DNA of 64,000 nucleotides from Microbacteriaceae bacterium PS02070 (GTDB lineage Bacteria > Actinomycetota > Actinomycetes > Actinomycetales > Microbacteriaceae): positions 1 to 64,000 of the forward strand of contig JASCPE010000008.1 in the NCBI GenBank assembly GCA_029959865.1, written 5' to 3'. Every line of letters starts with the position of its first letter. Within the stretch, counting starts at the first letter, position 1. A program made the translations under genes and the position numbers. Below the pieces are notes generated by a model. It was not told the DNA's origin and ran no database searches. It saw only the letters and a list, made by a program, of their open reading frames with translations. Positions 25,723 to 34,235 of this stretch are shown here, piece after piece.

Positions 25723-26820
25723 CTAGAGGTGCGGGTACGCCTCGACTTTGCTGTCCAGTGGCACGTTCCAAAACTCTACGGTCCACGCCGCTGTGCCCCC
25801 GGAAGGTACGCGGTCTGTGAAGGTGTAGTAGACGCCGACGATCTTGCCGCTACCGTCGCGGGCGATCAGATCGATGCGAACCATGTCTTGGTCTTCGGAG
25901 AATTCGCTGGTGACCGTGCCGTTGGCGGTCATGTAGTCGTACTCGGATCCGGTCGTGATCGGCCCCATGGTGAACGATCCTGTTTCTGTGCCAGGTGAGT
26001 GAGTCGCGGCGTCTGCGGTTGGCCCGCGCACCTCGATGTGGTCGATCTGCGCCGACCCGATGTTGTAAAAGTTCCCGACGTACCACGTTGAGCCCGACAA
26101 AATGGTCGTATACGTGCTGTCGGTGTCGATCAGGACCCCGTCCGCGTCGTAAGCCTCCACGTCGACCCCCGCGTCGGCGAAGACGTAGTCTGAGTTGGGA
26201 TTAGTGACTCGTACGGCGTACCAGCCCATGCCGCTCTCAGTGTCGATTCCGAAAGCGCTCTCCTCCAGCACCAAATCCTCGGCCCCCGCGATCGCCGGCT
26301 CATCATCGACCGCCGGATCCTGCTCACGTGCTGACTCATCCTCCGCCGCGTCGGAGGTGCCGACCTCGTCAGCGACTGCGTCATCGGCTGCGTCGCTGAC
26401 TGCGCCAGCGGCCACCGTGAGTGCCACAACCGCACCGACAATCGCGCCGATGACGGAGACGGTGATCGCGGTCACCCCCTGCCACTTGGGGTTTTCTTTC
26501 CGGATCAGGGCGACGATTCCGAGGATGAAGCCAATCGGCAGGAGAATCCATCCGACAATGAGTGCGCCGGGGATGCAGGCGAAGACGAATCCGACACCCG
26601 CCACTGCGAGCGCGATGATTCCGACGATGTTGCGGGGCTTCTTGCCGGGTGTGGGCGCGGGGGTGTGCGGCGGTGCAGGCGCGGTGTAGGCGGGAACGGT
26701 CGTGCCGCCGACCGCGCGGACATGGTTGGTCCACGACGTGCCGTCCCAGTAACGCTCCTGACCCTTGACACCGGTAGGAAACCAGCCCGCGGGCGCGGGT
26801 GGAGGGGTCGAATCGGTCAC
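25723..26820 (-). CDS. DUF2510 membrane protein with extracytoplasmic beta domain
   Basis: The 365-residue protein starts with a DUF2510 motif (PAGWFPTGVKGQERYWDGTSWTNHV cut short: PAGWFP...RYWDGTSWT), then a Pro/Thr linker, three hydrophobic helices (about 65-87, 88-107 and 115-140, DUF4190-like), an acidic Asp/Glu/Ala spacer and a C-terminal domain of about 170 residues with beta character. The C-terminal part resembles FxLYD/DUF4352-type extracellular domains (YAVRVTNPNSDYVFADAGVDV). It is probably anchored in the membrane with the beta domain outside. Function is unknown. AGGAAC lies upstream of the ATG. Confidence 0.85.
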   Translation of the reverse strand: MTDSTPPPAPAGWFPTGVKGQERYWDGTSWTNHVRAVGGTTVPAYTAPAPPHTPAPTPGKKPRNIVGIIALAVAGVGFVFACIPGALIVGWILLPIGFILGIVALIRKENPKWQGVTAITVSVIGAIVGAVVALTVAAGAVSDAADDAVADEVGTSDAAEDESAREQDPAVDDEPAIAGAEDLVLEESAFGIDTESGMGWYAVRVTNPNSDYVFADAGVDVEAYDADGVLIDTDSTYTTILSGSTWYVGNFYNIGSAQIDHIEVRGPTADAATHSPGTETGSFTMGPITTGSEYDYMTANGTVTSEFSEDQDMVRIDLIARDGSGKIVGVYYTFTDRVPSGGTAAWTVEFWNVPLDSKVEAYPHL

Positions 26821-26902
26821 GGTGTTCCTTCCATGAGAAGGGCACGTCTGACGCCGTGACCCCAGTGCTCGAGTGCTCGCCAGCAGCGGCGGAGCTAGCC
26901 AG

Positions 26903-26922
26903 ATTATATGAGACAGTTCTCA
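26903..26922 (-). promoter_or_regulatory. Promoter and inverted repeat upstream of the DUF2510 gene
   Basis: On the minus strand a consensus -10 box TATAAT lies at 26908-26903, about 80 bases before the ATG. Directly upstream, TGAGACAGTTCTCA (26909-26922, plus strand) is an inverted repeat with 5-bp arms that would occupy the spacer region. The -35 is not recognisable, so an activator or repressor may bind the repeat. Confidence 0.5.
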
Positions 26923-27096
26923 TCCAGCCAGCCACGTTCGCCCGCGTGCCAGCAGGATCAGCGGAGCGTGCGGCGTCACCCCCCCGATCCCAAGAACGAG
27001 ACATGCCGTCGGGCGGTCCGAGTGACTGTCATCGCAGCCACCCAGTGCTGCGGACGGCTTCTTCTCCGTGTCGTGGCCACGCGTTAGTGTGATCCG

Positions 27097-28038
27097 GTGC
27101 CTGAACCGATCATTTCCGCGAGGGATCTCGTCAAGTCGTACCGCGTAAAAGGCAAGCCCGATTTCACGGCGGTTGCGGGGATCGATTTCGAGGTGGCGCC
27201 GGGTGAGGCGTTCGGCCTGCTGGGCCCGAATGGCGCGGGCAAGTCGACGACGATGAAGATGATCGGCGCCGTCTCCACGCGCACCAGCGGCGACCTGCGC
27301 ATCCTCGGCCTCGATCCCGATCAGTACGGCCCTGAGATCCGGTCGCGCCTGGGGGTCGTTCCACAACAGGACAACCTGGACGGTGAGCTCAACGCTCGCG
27401 AGAACCTCTACATCTATGGCAGGTACTTCGGCCTGCCGGGCAAGGTATGCAAGCAGAAGGCGGAGGAACTGCTCGCCTTCGCTCAGCTCGAAGACAAAGC
27501 CACAAGTAAGCCCGATCAGCTCTCCGGCGGGATGAAGCGACGACTGACGATCGCCCGTGGGCTCGTGAACGACCCGCGCATCCTGCTTCTGGATGAGCCC
27601 ACGACAGGCCTCGATCCGCAGGCGCGTCACGTCCTCTGGGACCGCCTCTTCCGGCTCAAGGAGCGAGGAACAACACTCGTGCTGACGACGCATTACATGG
27701 ACGAGGCGGAACAGCTGTGCGACCGGCTTGTCGTCGTGGACAAGGGACAGATCATGGCCGAGGGTACGCCCGCATCCCTGATACGCGAACACTCCAGCCG
27801 CGAGGTCTTGGAAGTGCGATTCGGCTCGGATCAGAACCGGGCCGCTGCGGAGCGCCTCAGCGGCGTCGGTGATCGCGTCGAGGTGCTCCCGGATCGCGTC
27901 CTGATCTACACCGCGGACGGTGAGAGCGCGTTGGAAGAGGTCGCTGCGCGAGGACTCACGCCACGGACGAGTCTCGTGCGTCGCTCCAGCCTCGAGGACG
28001 TGTTCCTTCGGCTGACGGGAAGGTCGCTGGTGGAATGA
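27097..28038 (+). CDS. ABC transporter ATP-binding protein (NodI/DrrA type)
   Basis: The 313-residue ATPase has Walker A GPNGAGKST, the Q-loop VVPQQDNLD, signature LSGGMKRRL, Walker B ILLLDEPTTGLDPQARH and switch histidine LTTHYMDEAEQLCD. The C-terminal 80 residues are the extension typical of NodI/DrrA exporters. Start is GTG at 27097; no better start lies upstream. Its stop overlaps the first permease gene by ATGA. With two ABC-2 permeases downstream it forms an exporter; in this family substrates are lipooligosaccharides, antibiotics or teichoic-acid-like compounds. Confidence 0.92.
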   Translation: MPEPIISARDLVKSYRVKGKPDFTAVAGIDFEVAPGEAFGLLGPNGAGKSTTMKMIGAVSTRTSGDLRILGLDPDQYGPEIRSRLGVVPQQDNLDGELNARENLYIYGRYFGLPGKVCKQKAEELLAFAQLEDKATSKPDQLSGGMKRRLTIARGLVNDPRILLLDEPTTGLDPQARHVLWDRLFRLKERGTTLVLTTHYMDEAEQLCDRLVVVDKGQIMAEGTPASLIREHSSREVLEVRFGSDQNRAAAERLSGVGDRVEVLPDRVLIYTADGESALEEVAARGLTPRTSLVRRSSLEDVFLRLTGRSLVE

Positions 28039-28901
28039 CCGAGCACGTCTCGCACACTCGTGATCTCCCTACGATGGACGAGCTGCGTGCCGAAGCGATG
28101 GAGTGGGCGAGGAAGCCTCGGCGCTACGGCTCGTGGTACGTCACGCAGCACATGGTTTCGGCCATGCGGGCGTACGGCTGGACGATCATCATCGGCTCGA
28201 TCGGGCAACCGGTCCTCTATCTCCTGGGTCTCGCTGCCGGACTTGCTGCACTGATCCAGGCGCCCATCACTGCGCATGGCCAGGACGTGAGCTATCTCGT
28301 CTTCGTCGCACCGGCGCTGCTCGTCACGGCGGCGATCTCGGTCGCGAGCGAAGAGATGACCTATCCCGTGATGGCCGGTTTCAAGTGGCGCCGATACTTC
28401 TACGGATTCAACGCCTCGCCCCTGTCCAGCCCACAGATCGCCAACGGCGTCCTGGTCGGCGCCGTGGCGCGGATGTTCGTGACGGTCGCTGCCTACTATC
28501 TATTCATCTGGCTCTTCGGGGCGGTTCCAGCACCGGCGACCGGGTGGCTGACGATCTTCGCCGGGGTGGCAGCCGGCGTCGCGTTCGGGGCGCCCCTGAT
28601 GGCCTACGCAGCCTCGATCGAAGACGACAAGGGTCAGTTCGCCCTCGTCCAGCGATTCGTGTTCATGCCGATGTTCCTCTTCTCCGGGACCTTCTATCCG
28701 CTGGAGACACTCCCGGTGTGGTTGCAGTGGATCGGATGGATCTCGCCCCTGTGGCATGGCGCTGAGCTCGGCCGCGTTGCGACCTTCGGCGCTGACGTCG
28801 CGCCCCTGATGATCGCCGTGCACGTCGGCTACCTCCTCCTGCTGAGCGCAGGCGGGTACCTCTGGGCGCGCCTGATCTTCACCCGGAGGCTCGCGAAATG
28901 A
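28035..28901 (+). CDS. ABC-2 type exporter permease (NodJ-like), subunit 1
   Basis: This 288-residue protein has an unusually polar N-terminal stretch (about 40 residues) and six predicted helices. The NodJ-like signature SYLVFVAPALLVTAAISVASEE and the C-terminal FLFSGTFYPLETLPVWLQWIGW-type loop are visible. It overlaps both neighbours (ATGA at each end), showing translational coupling. It is similar in layout to the next gene, so the two probably form a heterodimer driven by the single ATPase. Confidence 0.9.
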   Translation: MTEHVSHTRDLPTMDELRAEAMEWARKPRRYGSWYVTQHMVSAMRAYGWTIIIGSIGQPVLYLLGLAAGLAALIQAPITAHGQDVSYLVFVAPALLVTAAISVASEEMTYPVMAGFKWRRYFYGFNASPLSSPQIANGVLVGAVARMFVTVAAYYLFIWLFGAVPAPATGWLTIFAGVAAGVAFGAPLMAYAASIEDDKGQFALVQRFVFMPMFLFSGTFYPLETLPVWLQWIGWISPLWHGAELGRVATFGADVAPLMIAVHVGYLLLLSAGGYLWARLIFTRRLAK

Positions 28902-29716
28902 CGGCGCAGATCGAGGTCCCGCGCCGCGCCGGAAGCGTACGTGCGCTGTGGGCGGGCAATCCCTGGGCGGTCGTGCAGCGCGGCCTGATCGCGGCGCGCT
29001 CATCGAGCTGGATCGTCGTGCTGTCCGGCTTCTTCGAGCCGGTGTTCTACCTCGCCTCGATGGGCATCGGCCTGGGGAGCCTCGTCGGGGACGTCGCGAC
29101 GTCGCAGGGTGTCACGGTCAGCTACGCGGCCTTCATCGCACCCGCACTTCTCGCGGTCTCTGCGATGAACGGTGCGATCTACGACTCGACGTGGAACGTC
29201 TTCTTCCGACTGAACCACGGCCGGCTCTACGAGGGCATGCTGGCGACATCCCTGGGGCCGCTGGATGTCGGTCTCGGCGAGATCATGTACGCGCTCCTGC
29301 GCGGGCTCCTCTACGCGTCCGGGTTCATGATCATCATGCAGATCATGGGGCTGAACCTCGCTCCGACCGCGGTCCTGGCGATCCCCGCCGTCCTGCTGAT
29401 CGCATTCGGCTTCGCAGCGTGTGGCATGGCGGTCACGAGCTATATGAAGACGTTCCAGCACATGGACTGGATCAACTTCGTGCTGCTCCCGATGTTCCTC
29501 TTCTCCGCGACGTTTTACCCGATCACCGTCTACCCCGAGTGGGTTCAGGTGATCGTGAAGGCCTTCCCGCTGTGGCACGGCGTGGAACTCGTGCGCGGGC
29601 TCACGACGGGCGCGCTGTCACCGGGAATGCTGTGGCACGTGCTCTACTACGTCGTCATGATCCTCATCGGCCTCGCCTTCACGACCAAACGACTGCGCGC
29701 CCTGTTCCTCGACTGA
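28898..29716 (+). CDS. ABC-2 type exporter permease (NodJ-like), subunit 2
   Basis: The 272-residue protein has six predicted helices and the same conserved features as its neighbour: VSYAAFIAPALLAVSAMNGA, and FLFSATFYPITVYPEWVQV followed by PLWHGVELVRG. The last motif (FPLWHG.EL.R) is diagnostic of NodJ/DrrB permeases. The start overlaps the preceding stop as ATGA. The last codons lie in a hairpin that may terminate the transcript. Confidence 0.92.
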   Translation: MTAQIEVPRRAGSVRALWAGNPWAVVQRGLIAARSSSWIVVLSGFFEPVFYLASMGIGLGSLVGDVATSQGVTVSYAAFIAPALLAVSAMNGAIYDSTWNVFFRLNHGRLYEGMLATSLGPLDVGLGEIMYALLRGLLYASGFMIIMQIMGLNLAPTAVLAIPAVLLIAFGFAACGMAVTSYMKTFQHMDWINFVLLPMFLFSATFYPITVYPEWVQVIVKAFPLWHGVELVRGLTTGALSPGMLWHVLYYVVMILIGLAFTTKRLRALFLD

Positions 29717-29730
29717 GGCAGGGCGCGCAG
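29693..29730 (+). terminator. Hairpin over the end of the NodJ-like operon
   Basis: A perfect 12-bp GC-rich stem (29693-29704 with 29719-29730) encloses the stop codon of the second permease gene. No T-run follows. It sits between convergent genes and may stop transcription from both sides. Confidence 0.6.
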
Positions 29731-29750
29731 TGCGATCCGGATGAGCGGAA

Positions 29751-31178
29751 TCAGCCGACGTTGTCCTCGTACTCCACGTCCTTCGTCTCGCGGGAGAGGA
29801 CCAGCGCGACGAGCGTGAGGATCGCAGCCCCCGTGAGGTAGAGGCCGACGAGCCAGGTGCCGCCGTCGGCAAGGCCCCACAGCAGCGTGGCGATGATCGG
29901 TGCCAGAGCGGCTCCGAGGATCGAGGACACGTTGTAGGAGATCGCCGACCCCGTGTACCGCACGTTCGTCGGGAAGAGCTCGGGAAGGAGAGCACCCATC
30001 GGACCGAACGTCGCTCCCATCAGGACGAAGCCGAAGACAAGGAAGGCCTGTACGAGGGCTCCGGTGAACTTCGGGTCCGCCTGCGGCGACAGGAGGAGCG
30101 TGAACGTGAGGCCGAACACGGCGATTCCGAGCGTGATCCAGATGAGGAGCTTGCGGCGACCGAGCGAGTCGGCGACAGGGCCCGAGAGCAACGTGAAGAT
30201 GCCGAAGAAGATCACACCGATGATCTGCATCGTCACGAAATCGGTGTAGCCGAATCCGAGCCCCGGCACATACGCCGCGGCGTCGAAGGGTGTGCCGGCC
30301 TCGAGGGCAGCTGCTTCCGCGTCGGCGGTGGGGAGCTTGGTGCCGTACGCCAGCGTGAAGCTGGTCATCAGGTAGAACAGCACGTAGGTCGCCAGCATGA
30401 TGAAGGTACCGAGGATGAGCGCGCGCCAGTGCAGGCGGATGGTCTCCCCGAGCGGGAACTTCTTGATTGCACCACGCTTCGCTGCCTGGGAGAAGGTGGA
30501 CGACTCCACGAGCTTGAGGCGAACCCATAGACCGACGATCACCATGACGGCGGAGAAGAGGAACGGCACGCGCCAGCCCCAGGCGAGGAACTCTTCCGAG
30601 CGCAGACCCGCGCCGTCCGGATGCGGGAGCGCGAAGTAGATCGCGAGGAAGACCGAGTTGGCGATGATGAAGCCGATCGGCGCACCGAGCTGGGGGAAGG
30701 TCCCGTACCAGGCACGCTTGCCCTTGGGGGCGTTCTCCGTTGCGACCAGCGCAGCGCCCGACCACTCGCCGCCGAGCGCGAACCCCTGGAACAGACGGAG
30801 GATCAGCAGCAGGATCGGCGCGAGCAGACCGACGCTATCGAACGTGGGAAGACACCCGATGAGGAACGTCGCGATACCCATGGTCAGCAGTGAAGCGACG
30901 AGCGTGGCCTTGCGGCCGAACCGGTCGCCGAAGTGGCCGAAAACGACGGCGCCGATCGGACGCGCGACCATCGCTGCCCCGAACACGCTGAACGAGGCGA
31001 TGAGGGCCGTGGTCTCGTTGCCCGTGGGGAAGAAGAGGATGGGGAAGACGAGGACCGCCGCGGTGGCGTAGACGTAGAAGTCGTAGAACTCGATCGTCGT
31101 ACCGACCAGGCTCGCGGTGATGACGCGCGAACGGGGATTGGCGGGTGCCGGAGCGGACGTGGAAGAAGCGGTGGACAT
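29751..31178 (-). CDS. MHS-family MFS transporter
   Basis: This 475-residue membrane protein has twelve predicted helices and the MHS signatures: LVGTTIEFYDFYVYATAAVL at helix 1, FGHFGDRFGRKATLV in loop 2-3, LRLFQGFALGGEWSGAALVATE and WGWRVPFLFS. Members import carboxylates such as citrate, 2-oxoglutarate, shikimate or betaines by proton symport. Unlike the transporter at 14.9-16.3 kb, no catabolic genes flank it, so the substrate cannot be guessed. A loop between helices 7 and 8 carries an insert of about 25 residues (LPTADAEAAALEAGTPFDAAAYVP). Confidence 0.9.
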   Translation of the reverse strand: MSTASSTSAPAPANPRSRVITASLVGTTIEFYDFYVYATAAVLVFPILFFPTGNETTALIASFSVFGAAMVARPIGAVVFGHFGDRFGRKATLVASLLTMGIATFLIGCLPTFDSVGLLAPILLLILRLFQGFALGGEWSGAALVATENAPKGKRAWYGTFPQLGAPIGFIIANSVFLAIYFALPHPDGAGLRSEEFLAWGWRVPFLFSAVMVIVGLWVRLKLVESSTFSQAAKRGAIKKFPLGETIRLHWRALILGTFIMLATYVLFYLMTSFTLAYGTKLPTADAEAAALEAGTPFDAAAYVPGLGFGYTDFVTMQIIGVIFFGIFTLLSGPVADSLGRRKLLIWITLGIAVFGLTFTLLLSPQADPKFTGALVQAFLVFGFVLMGATFGPMGALLPELFPTNVRYTGSAISYNVSSILGAALAPIIATLLWGLADGGTWLVGLYLTGAAILTLVALVLSRETKDVEYEDNVG

Positions 31179-31309
31179 GACAACCTTGCAGAAAGTGGAG
31201 ATGAGACGCGGGCCGTGACGCGTTCAGGGATCGGAACGGGTCACTCCACAGCGCCGTCAGGGTGATGACGACGAGGGTCTACGTTACTCCTGCTCGGACG
31301 CTGAGAGCG

Positions 31310-31663
31310 TCAGCGCCACAGAACCGCGATTCCCGCGTTGATCAGGGTGAGGGCGCCGATCGACCAGAACAGCGCGGGCGGAACGGCGTTGGTCTTGCGC
31401 TGGCGCGCTGACCCGATGCCGAGGAGTGCGCCGATCGCGAGCAGGATCACCAGCTTCGTGCCGATCTTGGCGTAGTTGAGGGAACCGTCAATGCCCCACG
31501 GCGCTGCCAACGCCAGGCCGGTGATCGCAGCGAAGGTCATGCCGATGTGCATAAGGCGTGTGATCGAACGGCGGGTGCCGGTGGCCTCCACGAGCCACGA
31601 TCCGAAGAGCACGGCGAAAGAGACGATGTGGGCATAGACGACGACGTGACGCAGGATCTCCAT
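31310..31663 (-). CDS. Small four-helix membrane protein
   Basis: This 117-residue protein has four predicted membrane helices (about 5-25, 38-55, 68-84 and 97-115) and a short basic loop (SARQRKTNAVPP). It has the size and pattern of actinobacterial conserved membrane proteins often annotated as Fe-S or hypothetical proteins, but no cysteines are present. Function is unknown. It lies 33 bases after the TPM-domain gene on the same strand and may be cotranscribed with it. Confidence 0.75.
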   Translation of the reverse strand: MEILRHVVVYAHIVSFAVLFGSWLVEATGTRRSITRLMHIGMTFAAITGLALAAPWGIDGSLNYAKIGTKLVILLAIGALLGIGSARQRKTNAVPPALFWSIGALTLINAGIAVLWR

Positions 31664-31696
31664 GCCGCCAGCCTACCTTCTGCGTGACTGAAGGTG

Positions 31697-33661
31697 TCAG
31701 AAGCGCCGGCCGCCGGATCGCCGCGAGCCGCCGCCCGATCGCCGCGAGCTGCCGCCCCCGGAACGGCGCGACCCGCTCGAGCGGCGGGAACTGCTGCGCG
31801 ATGAACTCCGCGAGGAGCTTCGCGTGGACCTGCTCGATCCGCCCCAGCCGCTGCGTGACGACGATGAGTTACTCGCTCCGCCCCAACCGAAGATGCCCCC
31901 GAGGATGCCAGCGTCCTCGGGTTGATCCCAGGAGCGCGACTCCACGTCGGATCGGGCCAGGCGGACCGCGTCCTGCGCGGATTTCTGGGCAGACGCGGCG
32001 GCGTTGTAGCCCGCGACGACATCTCCGATCGCAGCCATCGCCACGGCAGTCCGCAGGAGCGCAGCGGACTCTTCGGCCCGGCTGCGTGCGGCTGCGCCAA
32101 TCGCGCCGCGACGTGTGTCGATGAAGGTGCGAGTGCGCGCGACTTCGGCTGTCGCGGTGGCGACTGTGCGGTCGTAGCGGGCCGTTGCGGTCGATCGCGA
32201 CGTCTCCCGCGCGATCACGCCGGTCAGAGCCTCCTCAAGCGAGGCATCCGCTGCATCGATCGTGGCGAGGCGGAGCAGGATCGGAAGCGTCTCAGCGCGC
32301 GCCGATTCCTCCTCCGCGGCGTCGGCGGCTGCGATCAAGCGAGCTCCGTCACCGGTGTCGTCCACCGCCGTCGTCCGGGCACGCTCAATGTCGGCGCGCA
32401 GGTCTGCGAGCGCCGCGGCCGTGCGGACCTCGACCTCGCGTAACTCAACACCGCGCGAGTGGACGGCGGACACGAGCTCCTCGACCTGACCTGCCGCTTG
32501 CTGCGCACTGCGGACATGGACCGCGGCCACGCCGGAACGATCCGCGTCGAGGGCGGACCGTGCGCGATCGATCTCGACACGGGCGAACGCGATCAACCGC
32601 TCCGCCTGTTCGCTCGACTGCGCCACCCCCGCGACGGCGTCCTCACCGTAGGAGCGCAGCAGCCCGTCGAACGTTTCGTGGGCGTCCAAGACGTTCGATC
32701 CCGCGGAATCGAGCGTCGCGGAGAGGATCTCGATCAGCCGGGGAGCCTCCGCCTCCAAAGCGCGCAGTTCATCGAACGCGGCGCTGTGGGTCGTCAGGAT
32801 GGCATCAATCGCGTCGGTGTGCTCGTCGATATCGTCGATGAGTGACTGGCGACGGGGGACGTCATCCTGGTCCACGCCGGCGAGGGTCCGCTGATCGGCG
32901 AATGCGGAGGTGAGGTGGGAGCGGGCTTCCTGCAGAGGCTCGTGGAACGGCGCCGTGGCGTCATCGCCGAACTGCGCCGCAGCGAAGTCAAGCTCCTGCG
33001 CGGCCGTTCGAAGCAGGTCGTCGGCGGCTACGAGCCCCCGCTCGGCCTCGTCCTGCGCGAGATCCACTTTCTCTCGCTGCTCGTCGCGGTATCTCTTCTC
33101 GCGCACGCGACGCACGAGGAGCCGACCACCGAACCACAGCACGATGATGCCGCCAGCGGCGCCGCCGATGATGAGCAGCCACGGGGGTCCGGGGGCAAGG
33201 GCCTCGTCTAGCCCCGATGCGAAACCGATGATCCCGCCGGCCCAATTGTCAACGCGTAGACTCGGCAGGACGTGGTCGTCGATCACATCGTCGATCTGGT
33301 TGTTGCTCAGGTCGAAGCGGTCCCCGACGGAATAGACGATCTCGCGCCCGTCGGTAGACAGAGCGAGCAGGATGTCGTCGCCGCCGAGTTGATTCAGGGT
33401 CGCGGTGTCTCCGACCCACTCCGTTCCCTCGTCCGGGGTCTCGAACTCATCCACGATGACGACGAAAAGCGTGACATCGCGGTGGTCCTCGAGGGCATCC
33501 GCGGCGGCGGCGATCTCGTCCAGCTCGGACGAGCTCAACGTGTACGTCGTGTCGAGGATCTGGGCCCCGTCCAGTTCGACGGGGCTCTCGGCGTACGCCA
33601 CGGTGGGGGCGAGCGCTCCGATCAGGCTCGCAGCGAGAAGCCAACTCCAGATTCGCCTCAT
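31697..33661 (-). CDS. TPM-domain membrane protein with Arg/Ser/Gly-rich tail
   Basis: The 654-residue protein has a signal peptide (about 1-24, ending AYA), a TPM/YgcG domain (about 25-155: ELDEIAAAADALEDHRDVTLFVVIVD and LSTDGREIVYSVGDRF), a transmembrane helix (about 165-185), a long coiled-coil cytosolic region (about 190-600), and a terminal 55-residue tail almost entirely of Arg, Ser and Gly. Start is the ATG at 33661 with GGAG five bases upstream; a GTG six bases earlier is possible. TPM proteins are linked to envelope or photosystem maintenance; the role here is unknown. The tail resembles RNA-binding or low-complexity regions. Confidence 0.85.
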   Translation of the reverse strand: MRRIWSWLLAASLIGALAPTVAYAESPVELDGAQILDTTYTLSSSELDEIAAAADALEDHRDVTLFVVIVDEFETPDEGTEWVGDTATLNQLGGDDILLALSTDGREIVYSVGDRFDLSNNQIDDVIDDHVLPSLRVDNWAGGIIGFASGLDEALAPGPPWLLIIGGAAGGIIVLWFGGRLLVRRVREKRYRDEQREKVDLAQDEAERGLVAADDLLRTAAQELDFAAAQFGDDATAPFHEPLQEARSHLTSAFADQRTLAGVDQDDVPRRQSLIDDIDEHTDAIDAILTTHSAAFDELRALEAEAPRLIEILSATLDSAGSNVLDAHETFDGLLRSYGEDAVAGVAQSSEQAERLIAFARVEIDRARSALDADRSGVAAVHVRSAQQAAGQVEELVSAVHSRGVELREVEVRTAAALADLRADIERARTTAVDDTGDGARLIAAADAAEEESARAETLPILLRLATIDAADASLEEALTGVIARETSRSTATARYDRTVATATAEVARTRTFIDTRRGAIGAAARSRAEESAALLRTAVAMAAIGDVVAGYNAAASAQKSAQDAVRLARSDVESRSWDQPEDAGILGGIFGWGGASNSSSSRSGWGGSSRSTRSSSRSSSRSSSRRSSGSRRSGGGSSRRSGGGSRRSGGRRF

Positions 33662-33761
33662 CACAACTCCGTTCGGTCCCGCCACGAGCCTATCCGCGGC
33701 GTCTCTCCGCTGCCCTGATCGCGCCACCTCGTGCACCGGTGCTCGCCCAGCGAGGAGGAGC

Positions 33762-34235
33762 TCAGACGCGGAGGTCGCGCAGAATCCGCGCGGTTCTCAG
33801 GGCGGCGTCGGCGGCCTCGGCGCCCTTGTCCTCCCGAGACCCTTCCAGTCCTGCGCGGTCGATGCCCTGCTGCTCATCGTCCAGAGTGAGCACGCCGAAG
33901 CCCACCGGCTTGCCCGTCTCGATGGCCACTCGGGTCAGGCCATCGGTCGCTGCGGAGGACACGTACTCGAAGTGCGGCGTTCCGCCGCGGATGATGACTC
34001 CGAGTGCGACGACCGCGTCTGCCCCGGTCTCGAGGGCTGTCTTCGCGACGACGGGGAGTTCGAATGATCCAGGAACACGGACGAGACTCCACGTGGCGCC
34101 GGCCGCGTCGAGCGTCCGGGTCGCACCGGCGATGAGACCATCGGTGATCTGGGTGTGCCAGGTCCCGGCGACGACCACGACGTGGAGGTCGCGCCCGTCA
34201 AGAGGCTGGACTTCGGGTGCGCCGTGTCCGGCCAT
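33762..34235 (-). CDS. ribH: 6,7-dimethyl-8-ribityllumazine synthase
   Basis: RibH (157 residues) condenses the RibA/RibD product with dihydroxybutanone phosphate to lumazine. Motifs: [32 protein letters not shown] with the catalytic histidine, and [11 protein letters not shown]. The start overlaps the ribBA stop as TGATG. It is the last gene of the FMN-controlled rib operon. Confidence 0.96.
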   Translation of the reverse strand: MAGHGAPEVQPLDGRDLHVVVVAGTWHTQITDGLIAGATRTLDAAGATWSLVRVPGSFELPVVAKTALETGADAVVALGVIIRGGTPHFEYVSSAATDGLTRVAIETGKPVGFGVLTLDDEQQGIDRAGLEGSREDKGAEAADAALRTARILRDLRV

